A stretch of DNA of 64,000 nt from Oikopleura dioica (Eukaryota > Chordata > Appendicularia > Copelata > Oikopleuridae), in NCBI GenBank assembly GCA_907165135.1, contig OU015569.1, positions 7,564,501 through 7,628,500 on the forward strand, written 5' to 3'. The notes below the pieces were generated by a model that ran no database searches, was not told where the DNA came from, and saw only the letters and a list, made by a program, of their open reading frames with translations. Positions 34,932-46,548 of the stretch are shown one piece after another. The translations under genes were made by a program, and so were the position numbers. Numbering within the stretch: position 1 is the stretch's first letter; each line of letters opens with the position of its first letter.

Positions 34932-35367
34932 CTTCGTCTTCGGGGCCGCCCCTTCTTTTCTTCACTCCGCACTTTCTAAGAGGCAAGCGGCGCCTTCGTT
35001 GGCAGCGATGCCGTTCTGAACTTAATACCTAATGAGCTGGGTACGATGACGCCTTCCAAGAGATTTCCTCTGATTTCCTATCGACGTGAGAAAGGAGGAA
35101 ATGGAAAGTTTTGCAGCAGGACGAGCTCACTCCTCTGACTCGGGCGGCGGTTTTGTTTAACCTGCCCAGGGCCGTGGCGTAAATTGTGGCGTAAAGCATC
35201 GCCTAGCAGGCACTACGCACGATTTGATAAGCTTCTGCTGAGCCGTATTTTATCACCAAATAGCGAGGACCGTGATATTTTGAAAATTTAATCGATTTGC
35301 AACCGCGCACTTTCGTGTTAAGTTCGAATATTAGTTTATTTTAAGAAATAACGAAGGGAAAAGTAGA
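34932..35367. other. Short intergenic stretch
   Basis: Promoter side of the RING-CW-PWWP gene and 3' flank of the kinase-KEN gene. It is slightly GC-richer (34930-35000) and has no recognised motif. Confidence 0.35.
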
Positions 35368-38300
35368 TTAATAGTTGATATGGGCGTTGAAAAACGTCGC
35401 TTGCGCCAGGAGGTCAATGAGAAAAGCGCCTTTCTTACCCCAGAAGTATAGTTTAGTAGAGCTTGTATGCCATTCGAATCCATCGATGCGCATACGCTCA
35501 GGTGAAGTAAAAAGCTCAATAGGTTGCAGATCTGCTGCTTTCAGGAAAATAATAAATACAGAAAAGTTATGGGAGAAAACGAAATAACGAACACATGGCG
35601 AGAATGAATACGCCGAAATAGGGGAACTTGAATCAGGAGCAGAGAAGGTCAATATATTTTCTGGAGAAAAAGAATCTTTATCTTCAAACATCCAAAGCCG
35701 AAGACTACAGTTTGATATTGATGCAAGGTAAATGATCTAGAAATGCTTTATGAGGATAAACTACTCAAACAAAACTAACCTTTGAAGAAGGAAAGGATTT
35801 CCAGAGGATACCCTGTTTCGGGCTTTTCGAGTTAGTGCAGCAGCTTTGAAATGGAGGTAGTGTAAGATGAATAATTGGTTCATTAGTTTGATCTGACAGA
35901 CTCCAAACGTGAATATTGCCATTCTGCGAGAGGGAAGCCAATAAACCACTAGAAATGTCAAGACTTGTCCTGTCAACTTTGTCTGAGAGATTCTGAAACT
36001 CGTCGACAACCGGGCATATAGAATGAGGTTCTGTCGAACGAAGGTCGACTTTCTGAAAGAGCTCAAAAGGAAAAATAGAATCGATTCAAACTACCTTAAA
36101 AGAGAAGAGATCGCTTGCTCCATCGCCGTTTGCATTCAAGAAAACAGAGATTTGTATAATCGTGAAACTTCCAACTGAAATAATGAATTGTCTCGAGGAG
36201 CACCAGTGGATATCTTTTGCGTAGCCTTCAACATTGATCTGAGTGGATTTTATAAAGCCGTATTTGCCATTTTTTCGATCCCAAACGCAAATGCGTCCAT
36301 CCTTTCCACCAGACGCCACTAAACAACCATCTGGAGACCATCTAATTGTGAGAACTTTTTCTGTGTGAGAAGATTCTCCGTTGGTTCCTAAATGATCTTT
36401 ATATATTTTCTTTCATAGTTTATCCGTACCTTTCAAATGGAGTATATAACTTCCGTCAAAATCATAAATGCAAGTGAGGCCACTCTCGTAGCCGAACGCG
36501 ATCTGACAGTTTTCAGCGCAACGAAAGTCAAATGCTGAGACTTTTTCTTTCTCTCGAACGATCTCTTTGGTGACATTGCTGGAACTCTTCAATTTTAGCT
36601 CGAATGATGTGCTTGATGAGCCGATCACGCATATTTTATTCTCAAGGAGATTCTGAACGACTGCACTGGTTTCTTTCTCAGAGATTCGTTGAATTCCTTG
36701 AGTTGAAAATGATTTGAAGCAAAACTTCTGGACGATTTCGAGATCTTCACGGGTTCCGTAAAGCTCTGTAAGAAAGTTTCTATTCCCCTTTTCGCTAGTT
36801 GGGAAGGATATTGACAGAAACGAGTACAAAATTGGAATTATTTGCGGAAACTTGTCGAGCCAATACTTGCAGAAGGATTCTTTAATAAGCGGACTCGATG
36901 AAAACACAGTCGGCGTTTCTGCATTGGCGATTTCTTTCTCGCAAAATTCGGTAAAATGTGCTGATTTGTTGCGGATAGCTTTCACCAAGTCGATAAAGGT
37001 GCGTTGATAGGCGTCAACGATCTTTCCTTTTTTTGCGTGGCCAAGGTGTTGTCTTCGAAGATGCTTGCAAATTTGGTCGCGCCAGTCTAGCTCGTCAAAC
37101 TGATAGTCCATGCATAGGATAGCATTTTCATCTGCATTCTTGAGTAAATCGTAGCACTTCTCAATATAATCGAGCTTCTCGATCTCGTTGAAGAAAGCGG
37201 GATGCTTGGTAATGGCTTCGACGCTTATTCGCTCGGTGAGATCGTTTTTTAACATAGTCTCGAGGAGTTGCTTGAAAATGGAATCCATGACGGCTTCTAG
37301 CGACGGCTCTTCCAGTGGAATTTTGTACCATTCATTTCCGAACGGATGGCCCCCGTCAGTCAGCACGAAGTAAATAACCAGACCCAAAGAATAGATATCC
37401 GACTTTTCGTTGGCTTTCTGAAACTTTCCGCCGCTATTCGAGAGGGTTTCAGGCGCGCTTTCGAGAGGTTCTTTGTGCTCTACTTATAACAAACAATGAT
37501 TTATGAATGAAAAATGAAGAACCTGTGCCTATAAGCGAGAGTACCACAGTAGGAGGTGTGAGAAGTTGCCTTCGCGATGGTGTCATCAGATTTTGTGATT
37601 TTACTCAAAGCAAAGTCTGATAGTGCGCAAGAATAGCCATTGTTTTCCCTCTGAATGAGGATATTTTCTGGCTTCAAATCGCGATGGATAATTTTTTCTT
37701 TTTTCGAGTGCGAGGAGTGAAGATACTGGATTCCGTCTACGATTTCTTTGAGTAATTTACGTTTTTCTTCTGCGGTTGGAGTCTCGTCACGGATCAACTT
37801 TGCTAAATCCAAATCGTACTTCTTCATGAAAATATCTAAGTGCCAATGGCCGTCTATCATCTCGTATTTACTGTATAAATAGCGGCAGATATTCTTGTGT
37901 TCATAATGGCTAAAGAAAATTTTCAAATATAGAATCTTTCGGATAGGAATTATCTTCTTATTAAAAATAATAATGAGTAAATTTTAAAAGTAAATGTAAA
38001 TTACCGAAGTACATCGATTTCGCGTTGGATTTTCGTTCTTGTATGTTCATCAATTTTCTGCCGCTTGACCGCGACAACACGTCCTTCGAGCTGTCCCTCG
38101 TAGACAGTGCCAAAGCCTCCAGTGCCAAGAATTTTTGGCTGACGGTAGCCTCGCCAGGGATTCCAATTTTAGGGAGTGCAAGGACATCATGAAAGGGCTG
38201 ACGCGTCTGGAGCTGTTGTCGGAGAGCCTGGTTTTCGGCCTCGAGAGAGCGCACGCGTTCCTCAAGAGTTTCAACAATATCCGTCAGTCTTTGCACCTCG

Positions 38301-38433
38301 TTACGCGAAGAGTAACATAAATGCTCAAACTCACTCCCTAGATCCCGGTACTAAATTAAGTTAAATATATCACCAAAGTGGCGTAAATTTGTACCTGTCT
38401 GAGAAGGGAGTCATATTCTTCGCTGTGGGTCAT
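35368..38433 (-). CDS. IRE1/RNase L-type kinase-KEN ribonuclease with WD40-like C-terminus
   Basis: About 890 residues, roughly nine exons. Residues 1-68 (ATG 38433) form a coiled coil (IVETLEERVRSLEAENQALR) with no signal peptide or membrane helix. The kinase (about 69-335) has PKILGTGGFGTVYEG, the VAVK lysine, IIHRDLKPENIL, LSDFALSKI (DFG changed to DFA) and APETL. The KEN RNase domain (about 336-470) has HPAFFNEIEKLDYI, LDWRDQICKHLRRQ and AIRNKSAHF, the last keeping the R-N...H of the IRE1 active site, then YWLDKFPQIIPILYSFL. After a spacer come WD40-like repeats (VLTIRWSPDGCLVASGGKDG, ICVWD; GNIHVWSLSD; LRLWM) to the stop at 35368. IRE1 has a luminal sensor and membrane helix at the other end, and RNase L has ankyrins; this arrangement is neither. 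One kinase intron near 37460 appears GG-AG. Confidence 0.88.
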
Positions 38434-38646
38434 CTCTCGCGGCTCGAAAACTCATTCTAACGTGATGCGTCTTTGTAAGGGTGATAATAAAAGGGAAAGC
38501 GTCAACGATTTTGAACTTGAAGGAGCGATGAGTCGAAGCCTAGGCTTGACAATGGTACAGTACAGTAGTCAATTACAGTTGACGGAACAGTGGGTTCTTC
38601 GGGGGATACAGCTAGTATTCACGGTTTAGTTGTCTTAGTGCACATT

Positions 38647-39408
38647 TTACTTACTAATAGAGGACAGGGCTTTCATGCAAACACAAGCACTTTCATCGCC
38701 TTTGCCACAGCGCTGATCAAGATCCCAAATGACGTCGATAGGAATTCCAGCCTTGACGGCGTCCGCATGTCGAATGATGAAAATAATGACCGAAAAAGGC
38801 ATGTAGCAGGCTATTGAATCAGTTTATTCTTTGACGCGTTCGAGAACATACCTAGAAAAATTGCAGTAATCAAAGAATACCAGGACCATTTTAGAGCATG
38901 CACCGTCAGTCCGTTTGCTTTCTTGTTTGAGTTCTTATGAAGCAATTCAATGAAAGAGAGCTCGACCTTAGAAAACTTTTCCTCCAAGCGATTAAGAACA
39001 AGAGCTTTTTTCGCCAGGCTGAGCAAATAGGACGCGTAGATGTACATGCCGATATTAAAGAGACCAAGAAATGGATTTATCGCGAAACTAGAAAAGGAAA
39101 ACTATCCGAGGACTCTCATCAAAGCAAATTACAAAAATATCAAGCTACATGCGTTCCGCGGCGCTCGGACCATTCTATTCATCATGTCTTCCCTTTCTTG
39201 TTCGGTGTCTTCGAAGTACTTCTCGGATCGTTTCTCTCGGATATCATGCACCTGATCTCAATTGACGAGCGAAACGGATAGGAACTACCTTTCTGGTGGG
39301 GAGGCTTTGGAAAAAAGAGTTGCCATTTGGTCGCTTCCACCTAAGCTCCTGTTGCTGGTCGATTCGCTTGTTCCGAGAGATGCGCTTCGACTCTCCAAAG
39401 CGTCGCAT
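38647..39408 (-). CDS. Small membrane protein, two predicted helices
   Basis: The ATG at 39408 opens a basic N-terminus (MRRFGESKRISRNKRIDQQQ). Exons continue KRSEKYFEDTEQEREDMMNR, then through a likely GA-AG intron to FAINPFLGLFNIGMYIYASY with a hydrophobic segment. A charged loop follows (LVLNRLEEKFSKVELSFIEL). A second hydrophobic span is built across a canonical intron (WYSLITAIFLACYMPFSVII). A short Cys-containing tail (CGKGDESACVCMKAL) ends at 38647. The product is about 200 residues and the family is unknown. The layout (cytosolic N-terminus, hairpin of two helices) suggests an ER or other endomembrane protein, by inference only. It lies head-to-head with the F-box gene, 369 bp apart. 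Confidence 0.55.
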
Positions 39409-39777
39409 TATTCGCGCAGGGACACCCTCGATTGTTTCTCTTTTCGAAGCCAAACAGTTCTCCACATTGAGTGTTCTAGAAGTTGCTTCTACTCTTCGTC
39501 GAAAACATACTCAACAGAACAGTCTGCTCGATAGCTGAAAAATTAAATCCCCTTTGGCCAATCAGAAGTCTTCTGTCGCGCCACTGTCGCGCTTGTCTTC
39601 CTGTACTCATAAAATCAAATTCAAAAGAGATCTTCGTCCGAAGCACCAACAACTGTGGTCGTCATTACCGTACCTTACGGTCAGTAAAAATTCCGGCGTA
39701 AGTAGGTGAATTAAAGTGGTCATATTGAATCAGATCAGAAGAAATTCTCCTCAAGACGATAATCATTATCAATTTAG
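39409..39777. promoter_or_regulatory. Divergent promoter region
   Basis: 369 bp between the oppositely oriented starts at 39408 (-) and 39778 (+). The open frames here have no splice support. An acceptor-like TTTAG lies directly before the plus-strand ATG, which may be a trans-splice or 5' UTR intron acceptor. Confidence 0.4.
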
Positions 39778-41283
39778 ATGGAAGCGCTCCCAGACGAAAT
39801 TGTTCTGAAGATTTTTGGAATCTTGGAAAGAGAAGAAGAATCATTTCGGTGCAAAGAGTTGCGGAACGTCTCCCAAAGTAGTCTCAGAATGGAAGAAATT
39901 TTTTTCAGAATGAAGAAGCGCTATCTTACACTAGGCAGGGATCTTAATTTCTGCTGAAAATCAATGGCGGTCGCTATGCAGATAATTCCGAAAAATTTTT
40001 GCAATCGCAAAAATTTCGCAAATTGGGATTTTCGCGAAGAAACTTAGATCCCCGACACTAGGAGAGCTTTGCTAGTAAAATTGACTTAAAAATATTTGTG
40101 AGAAAGATGACATAAAGCCAGACAAAGACGAAACCGAAATATTGCGCATTCGTAAATCACACGATGAAAACGATCAGCACATTGCAGATATTCTCAAGAG
40201 CCCCAACATCGGTACTCTTTCGCATTTGACACTTCGTGGTTTCGATCGTTACTTCCGGAAGATTCTCGGCCTCGTCATTGAGAACGCCGAGTTCAATTCT
40301 CTGCGATCATTTTCAATCGAAGCCTCTTCGGGGGGATTCGTTTTTGAGGAGTTCAGGAATGAGTTTAAGAATGCTTTATGAAAATCAACGAGGAATCAGT
40401 AACTGTTATAAACTTGATGTTGAGAAAGAGCGCACAAATTAGTTCCAAGATTTTTTTCTTTAAATTAACTTGAACTCAACAAGGAAACGCTTGATAACTT
40501 CTTTCGAGTTTTAATAAATGAGCGCTGGCATATACAAGATTATTGGGTAAATCTCTTTCTGGACCGCACTTCGCCGCAATGATGGCTAGTCAACTAGGAA
40601 TAAACTAACAAGTCGGTCAAACGTTTCTCTCTTTCGAGCGCTTACAGGTCCTTCCTGGCAGATAAATGTGCTCAACTAGAATCTTTTACGGCTCGAAACT
40701 TCTTCCCGATGAAAGCAGGAGTTATCGGTTCACTGAGTTTCATTCCGACTCTTACGCATTTAGAACTGGTCGACTCAGAATACGGGATCTAATGTTATCT
40801 AATCACTGATTAGATTTATCCATCTAAAATGCAGCGTTCATCCCTTACCAAGGTCCAATAAACCCTGCTTTCAACTTTTCCTTTCCAAATCTGCGGTCTT
40901 TCAAATGCTGCCAACAAAGGAATCAAGAGGTTTGCAATAAACGAAAATCTCCGGAGAGATCCACGCCAAAATAAAAACATCGGAGATAACTCATCGTTGA
41001 TCCCTTAGACGCTGAAGTTATCTGTTCTTCCAGTTAGAAAGCGCTTTCAACTGCCATCCTTGGAATTCTTGCACATTGAAAATGTGCAATTTTCTTCACC
41101 AGTGAGCTTCTCCCCTTCCCCAAACTGAGACGATTTTATTTAGAAGACCAAAACACAGTTTATATTCAACTTGTTCTGTCTGCCTTCTTAAAGCTTTCAC
41201 CACTTGAAATCATCGCTCCAGTTTCTGAAACAGCGTTTGTGATCTGCGAAGAGACCGAAAGATTTGAATTCCTTTCGCAATAA
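39778..41283 (+). CDS. F-box / leucine-rich-like protein
   Basis: Putative substrate adaptor of SCF ubiquitin ligases. The ATG at 39778 is followed within a few residues by an F-box start (LPDEIVLKIFGILE). Later segments have a loose LRR look: IGTLSHLTLRGFDRYFRKIL; FNSLRSFSIEASSGGF; LESFTARNFFP; LTHLELVD; FPNLRSFKCC; LPSLEFLHIENVQF; and LRRFYLEDQNTVYIQLVL. The stop is at 41281-41283. Between these are introns whose borders I could not all fix, so the model is a chain of supported exons and not a verified transcript. The first exon ends exactly where a MITE is inserted. Removing it gives a 45-nt GA-AG intron and the join LTL-DDIKPDKDETEI. Some decay into a pseudogene cannot be excluded. Confidence 0.6.
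39936..40054. mobile_element. Small hAT-like MITE at a splice donor
   Basis: A 119-bp element flanked by the 8-bp repeat acactagg (39928-39935 and 40055-40062). The ends are imperfect inverted repeats: left CAGGGATCTTAATTTC, right the reverse complement of CGGGGATCTAAGTTTC. The interior is AT-rich with ATTTTTGC/GCAAAAAT palindromes. It differs in sequence from the MITE at 3485 but shares the 8-bp duplication and CAGGG start. Confidence 0.75.
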
Positions 41284-41752
41284 AGTTCGAAACAACCTTT
41301 CTTTATTTCTTCGCTGTTCGTTTTCAGTCTATAGAGACTATAGTCTATAGAGATTTTTGAATTTATCGACGCTGGAGGTCTCTCACATGATAATTATTTA
41401 TATTGTTGTCTTTTTAGACGCCTTTCAAAGGTCATAAAAAATCGTCTCGCTCTGACGAAAATCTAGGCCAAGTTGTCTTATAAATAAATATCGCTGCTAG
41501 ATATCTGCATCATGCCCTTTTGAAATAATGAAGATCCATGCCTTTATGAATATTATGCGGGACGGACGTCTTTCTCGTATTGATATTTATTATGATTCGG
41601 TTAAATGTCAGCAAAAGCAAGCCGCATATCAAATTTCATCGGGCTTTTGACGATGGGCTTAAGCCAGGGCGCCCTCTTCTTTTACGTATTATTAGAATCC
41701 GAAACATAGAGACCAGGCAATAAAGAGAAGTCAACTTGGAGTTATATTTCCG
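41284..41752. other. Intergenic, short repeat and small frame
   Basis: A short local duplication (tctatagagactatag, 41331-41353) and a 34-codon ATG frame at 41605-41709 with a hydrophobic middle (NFIGLLTMGLSQGALFFYVL). The frame has no splice or family support and is probably 5' flank of the GH16 gene. Confidence 0.35.
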
Positions 41753-44700
41753 ATGAGAGTTCTGGCCTCTTTGCTTGCAGGGCAGGCCTTTGCAGCTAAC
41801 ACCTGTGAGGTTAACTCTGACAGGAACGGACATATTTGCCTATTTTGATTAAAACAGGTCTAAGAGAATCAGAAAATATATCCCGGATGAAGGTCCAAAA
41901 GCGCAATCTGCTCTGCACTTGTTGCTTTTTGCAATACTAACTCTGGTCTTTCTGGCTGTTCAGGTAAACTTAAAATATATTTTGCAATTATTTTATGCAT
42001 GCGCAAACAATAAATTTCTGAACCAAATTCGCAAATAAAAACTTTAGCCCAGAATTTCACAACAAGAAATTGCTGCGAAAATGATCTTACTAGCTGTTCA
42101 AAAGCGCAAGTGATAGAAGAAGGAAGTGCTGCGTACCAAGAAAAATTTGCTAGCGGGGGTCATTGTAATCACAAAACTACGATTCGGGTGGACCCTCCGA
42201 AAGAATGCATAGCAAAAGAAAGTATGAGCAGTGTTAATATCTGCTGGAAGCTTAAATGGTATTGTCACGATCCAACTGCCCAGGAGAGCAAAAAAATATT
42301 CTAGCTTGGATTAACTTTATTGGTATTTAAAAATTTCTCTTCGATTATCGAAGTTCGATATATCGAAATTTCAATGCTAAAAAGGGTATTTACGCAATGA
42401 TGGATGGAAACGGCCCTTGCGGAAACAATCAATGGGCTACGGTCGGCTGTTGCTACGCTGGCGATGCTGGAGCTAGCTGTAATCGTGCTCAACTCCTTCA
42501 AGATACTACCGAAATAGCAGACTACTTTTACCGAGGTAGTGGAAACTGTAATACTGCAGATTTCGTCTTGGCTGATCGTGATATTCCAACTACAACAACA
42601 ACAACGACGACGACAACTACTACGACAACGACGACCACCACATCGCCGCCGCCGCCACCCCGATGCGAATCAAGAAGGGATAAAGGAAAGAATGCAGTCT
42701 GCGCTAGATTGAATTCAATCTGTTCGGGCTCGACTCTCACTTCTTGCGCAGTCGAGAATTGGACAACAAAAGCATGCTGTGAGGGATCAGCATCTTGCAC
42801 TGCGGCAGAGGTATTTGCGGATGGTGATCTGATCTTTGAAGAAAACTATCGAAATGGCGGCAGCTGTAACGCTAAGGAAAACATTCACATTGAAGAAGAA
42901 ACTCCAAACCGCTGTTCCGTGCTTCGATCTAAGTCAACAGTGGATATTTGCTGGATGATGAAATGGTACTGCCATGATCCAAATGCTAAAGGAACAATTG
43001 ATATGACCCTCGGAAGTGGTCCATGCACAAACGCGGCTTGGGGAACCATCGGTTGTTGCTATGCGGGAGACAATGGTGCTGGATGCAACAGGGACAGTAT
43101 TCTTGCGGACGCTGACGATATGGCTGACTATAGATTCCGAACACTCGAAAACTGTCCAACTCAGGACTTCTTTCAGGAAGCTCGACCGGCTCCGACAACC
43201 ACAACGACGACGACAACCACCACAACAACAACAACTCAGCCACCAGGACCCTGGATTGTCGGAGAGACGGAAGTTTTCTTCGACGACTTTACTGACTACA
43301 ACACTTTCAGAGATCAATGGATAGTCGAAGTTACGCCAGACCCTCACAATAATGAGTATCAGTATTACACAGATCGAAAGGCAAATGCAGATGTTATTGA
43401 TGGAAAACTTGTCCTTACTGCAAAGAGAGAAAATTTTGGCCATCGACAATACACCTCCGGACGTGTCGTATCCAAGTACGCTTTCAAATATGGAAAGATT
43501 GAGGTTGTCGCTAAGACTCCGGCTGGCCGCGGTCTTTGGCCCGCCATCTGGCTCTTGCCCGAAGAAGATGTCTGTGGCGGTTGGCCACGATCTGGTGAGA
43601 TCGACATTTTTGAAGGACGAGGTCAAAATCCACAAGAAATGGTTTCTACGATTCATTTCGGGCCCCTCTGGCCAAATAACCAGTATCTTCATGGTCCAAA
43701 TATTCAATCTGACTGCGATTATACTGCTGGCTTCCATAAATGGACACTTGAATGGACTCCAAACGAATTGGTCTATTCGTTCGATGATGAAGTGATGTAT
43801 ATCCAGTCGCTTGATACAGTCATTGACTCATATTACGGAAACAACTGGCAGAGACCCTTCGATCAATATTTCCATATTATTCTCAATACTGCTGTTGGTG
43901 GTGATTTTGTTGATGGGCCCGACGCAAACGACGTGTGGGACTATCCAGAAGCAGAATTTCAAATCGAGTCAGTGAAAATTACACCTTTTACTGACATAAT
44001 TGATCCAGCTAAGACTACTTGCGAAACCTCTTCCCATTGCAATAATTGCAAAGCTGACACAGATTTCTGCAGCGGTCAAAATAGTTATGAAAAATATATC
44101 TTACTCAGCAATCCAGTTAATCCTGTTCAATGTACGGCCAATACAGGAAAAAGCAACACAGATCTTTGTTGGGGAATGAAGTGGTTCTGCCATGATCCAA
44201 ACGCACAGAGTCCATTCAATTGGGGAAGTATGGCTGTTTGTAATGGTCAATGGGAAACGATTGGCTGCTGCTATTCTGGAGACAACGGCGCTGGTTGCAA
44301 CCGCAATAGTCTTCTGGCTGACGTGAGTGATTTGGGAGCAAAAGTTTACGAGGTGACTGGAGAGTGTACAAACAGGCGAGGACAAGATACTAACGGCGCC
44401 ATCATCAAACTTGCAGGCGATTTGTCAGTTTCCTGTGCATCTGAGCCGACAACAACAACAACTACAACTACAACTACAACAACGACAACTACAACTACAA
44501 CGACGACGACAACTACTACGACAACGACGACCACCACATCGCCGCCGCCGCCACCCAGATGCGAATCAAGAAGGGATAAAGGAAAGAATGCAGTCTGCGC
44601 TAAATTGAATTCAATCTGTTCGGGCTCGACTCTCACTTCTTGCGCAGTCGAGAATTGGACAACAAAAGCATGCTGTGAGGGATCAGCATCTTGCACTGCA

Positions 44701-46548
44701 GCAGAAGTATTTGCGGATGGTGATCTGATCTTTGAAGAAAACTATCGAAATGGCGGCAGCTGTAACGCTAAGGAAAACATTCACATTGAAGAAGAAACTC
44801 CAAACCGCTGTTCCGTGCTTCGATCTAAGTCAACAGTGGATATTTGCTGGATGATGAAATGGTACTGCCATGATCCAAATGCTAAAGGAACAATTGATAT
44901 GACCCTCGGAAGTGGTCCATGCACAAACGCGGCTTGGGGAACCATCGGCTGTTGCTATGCGGGAGACAATGGTGCTGGATGCAACAGGGATAGTATTCTT
45001 GCGGACGCTGACGATATGGCTGACTATAGATTCCGAACACTCGAAAACTGTCCAACTCAGGACTTCTTTCAGGAAGCTCGACCGGCTCCGACAACCACAA
45101 CGACGACGACAACCACCACAACAACAACAACTCAGCCACCAGGACCCTGGATTGTCGGAGAGACGGAAGTTTTCTTCGACGACTTTACTGACTACAACAC
45201 TTTCAGAGATCAATGGATAGTCGAAGTCACGCCAGATCCTCACAATAATGAGTATCAGTATTACACAGATCGAAAGGCAAATGCAGATGTTATTGATGGA
45301 AAACTTGTCCTTACTGCAAAGAGAGAAAATTTTGGCCATCGACAATACACCTCCGGACGTGTCGTATCCAAGTACGCTTTCAAATATGGAAAGCTTGAGG
45401 TTGTCGCTAAGACTCCAGCTGGCCGCGGTCTTTGGCCCGCCATCTGGCTCTTGCCCGAAGAAGATGTCTATGGCGGTTGGCCACGATCTGGTGAGATCGA
45501 CATTTTTGAAGGACGAGGTCAAAATCCCCAAGAAATGGTTTCTACGATTCATTTCGGGCCCCTCTGGCCAAATAACCAATATCTTCATGGTCCAAATATT
45601 CAATCCAACTGCGACTATACTGCTGGTTTCCATAAATGGACACTTGAATGGACTCCAAACGAATTGGTCTATTCGTTCGATGATGAAGTGATGTATATCC
45701 AGTCGCTTGATACAGTCATTGACTCATATTACGGAAACAACTGGCAGAGACCCTTCGATCAATATTTCCATATTATTCTCAATACTGCTGTTGGTGGTGA
45801 TTTCGTTGATGGGCCTGACGCAAACGACGTGTGGGACTATCCAGAAGCAGAATTTCAAATCGAATCAGTGAAAATTACACCTTTTACTGACATAATTGAT
45901 CCAGCTCAGACTACTTGCGAAACCTCTTCTCATTGCAATAATTGCAAAGCTGACACAGATTTCTGCAGCGGTCAAAATAGTTATGAAAAATATATCTTAC
46001 TCAGCAATCCAGTTAATCCTGTTCAATGTACGGCCAATACAGGAAAAAGCAACACAGATCTTTGTTGGGGAATGAAGTGGTTCTGCCATGATCCAAACGC
46101 ACAGAGTCCATTCAATTGGGGAAGTATGGCTGTTTGTAATGGTCAATGGGAAACGATTGGCTGCTGCTATTCTGGAGACAACGGCGCTGGTTGCAACCGC
46201 AATAGTCTTCTGGCTGATGTGAGTGATTTGGGAGCAAAAGTTTACGAAGTGACTGGAGAGTGTACAAACAGGCGAGGACAAGATACTAACGGCGCCATCA
46301 TCAAACTTGCAGGCGATTTGTCAGTTTCCTGTGCATCTGAGCCGACAACAACAACAACTACGACTACAACAACTACAACTACAACAACGACGACTACATC
46401 TACAACTACAACTACAACTACAACAACGACGACGACAACTACAACTACAACAACTACAACGACGACTACAACTACGACAACTACAACTACAACTACAACT
46501 ACAACAACGACGACTACAACTACAACCACAACAGGTAATCAACTATGA
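41753..46548 (+). CDS. Secreted tandem GH16 beta-glucanase with Cys-rich modules
   Basis: Exons 41753-41823, 41893-41963, 42048-42283 and 42385-46548 give 1513 residues. A signal peptide (MRVLASLLAGQAFA) precedes Cys-rich unit A (CEVNSD.. to CCYAGDAGASCNR). Two copies follow of: Thr linker, Cys unit B (RCESRRDKGKNAVCA to NICW/DICWMMKWYCHDPN), Thr linker, GH16 catalytic domain, Cys unit C. The GH16 domain shows FFDDFTDYNTF, GRGLWPAIWLLPEED, and catalytic SGEIDIFEG with both glutamates in each copy, so both look active on beta-1,3(4)-glucan. Introns 41824-41892 and 42284-42384 are GA-AG, fixed by alignment of unit A to unit B. The frame ends in a long Thr tract then TGNQL*. A donor at 46534 (GGTAATC) could instead splice to a short exon near 46858. 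The 4.2-kb intronless last exon is unusual here. A role in feeding on algal glucans or in house/mucus matrix is inference. Confidence 0.92.
42662..46345 (+). repeat. Tandem duplication, 1896-bp unit
   Basis: The segment starting at gatgcgaatcaagaagg (42662) recurs at 44558, an offset of 1896 bp (632 codons). The two copies read almost identically at nucleotide level up to the codons for SCASEP (about 44447 and 46343). The few protein differences include Arg/Lys near the start, Ile/Leu in YGKIEV, Cys/Tyr in EEDVCGG and Asp/Asn in QSDCDY. The linker lengths differ. This is a recent or gene-converted in-frame duplication. Confidence 0.95.
46343..46534 (+). repeat. Thr-codon (ACN) microsatellite
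   Basis: About 190 bp of ACA/ACT/ACG/ACC codons encode about 62 Thr with one Ser. Related shorter tracts lie at about 42587-42640, 43195-43235, 44449-44545 and 45091-45131. Such runs are usually O-glycosylated mucin-like linkers, and repeats like this vary in length between individuals. Confidence 0.9.

Noticed and set aside
41605-41709. 34-codon secreted peptide upstream of the GH16 gene
   Set aside because: Short, no splice signals or conservation evidence; likely chance.
42528-46542. Long minus-strand frames with poly-Val or Cys/Ser runs
   Set aside because: Mirror images of the Thr-codon tracts and GH16 coding sequence; no splice or family support.
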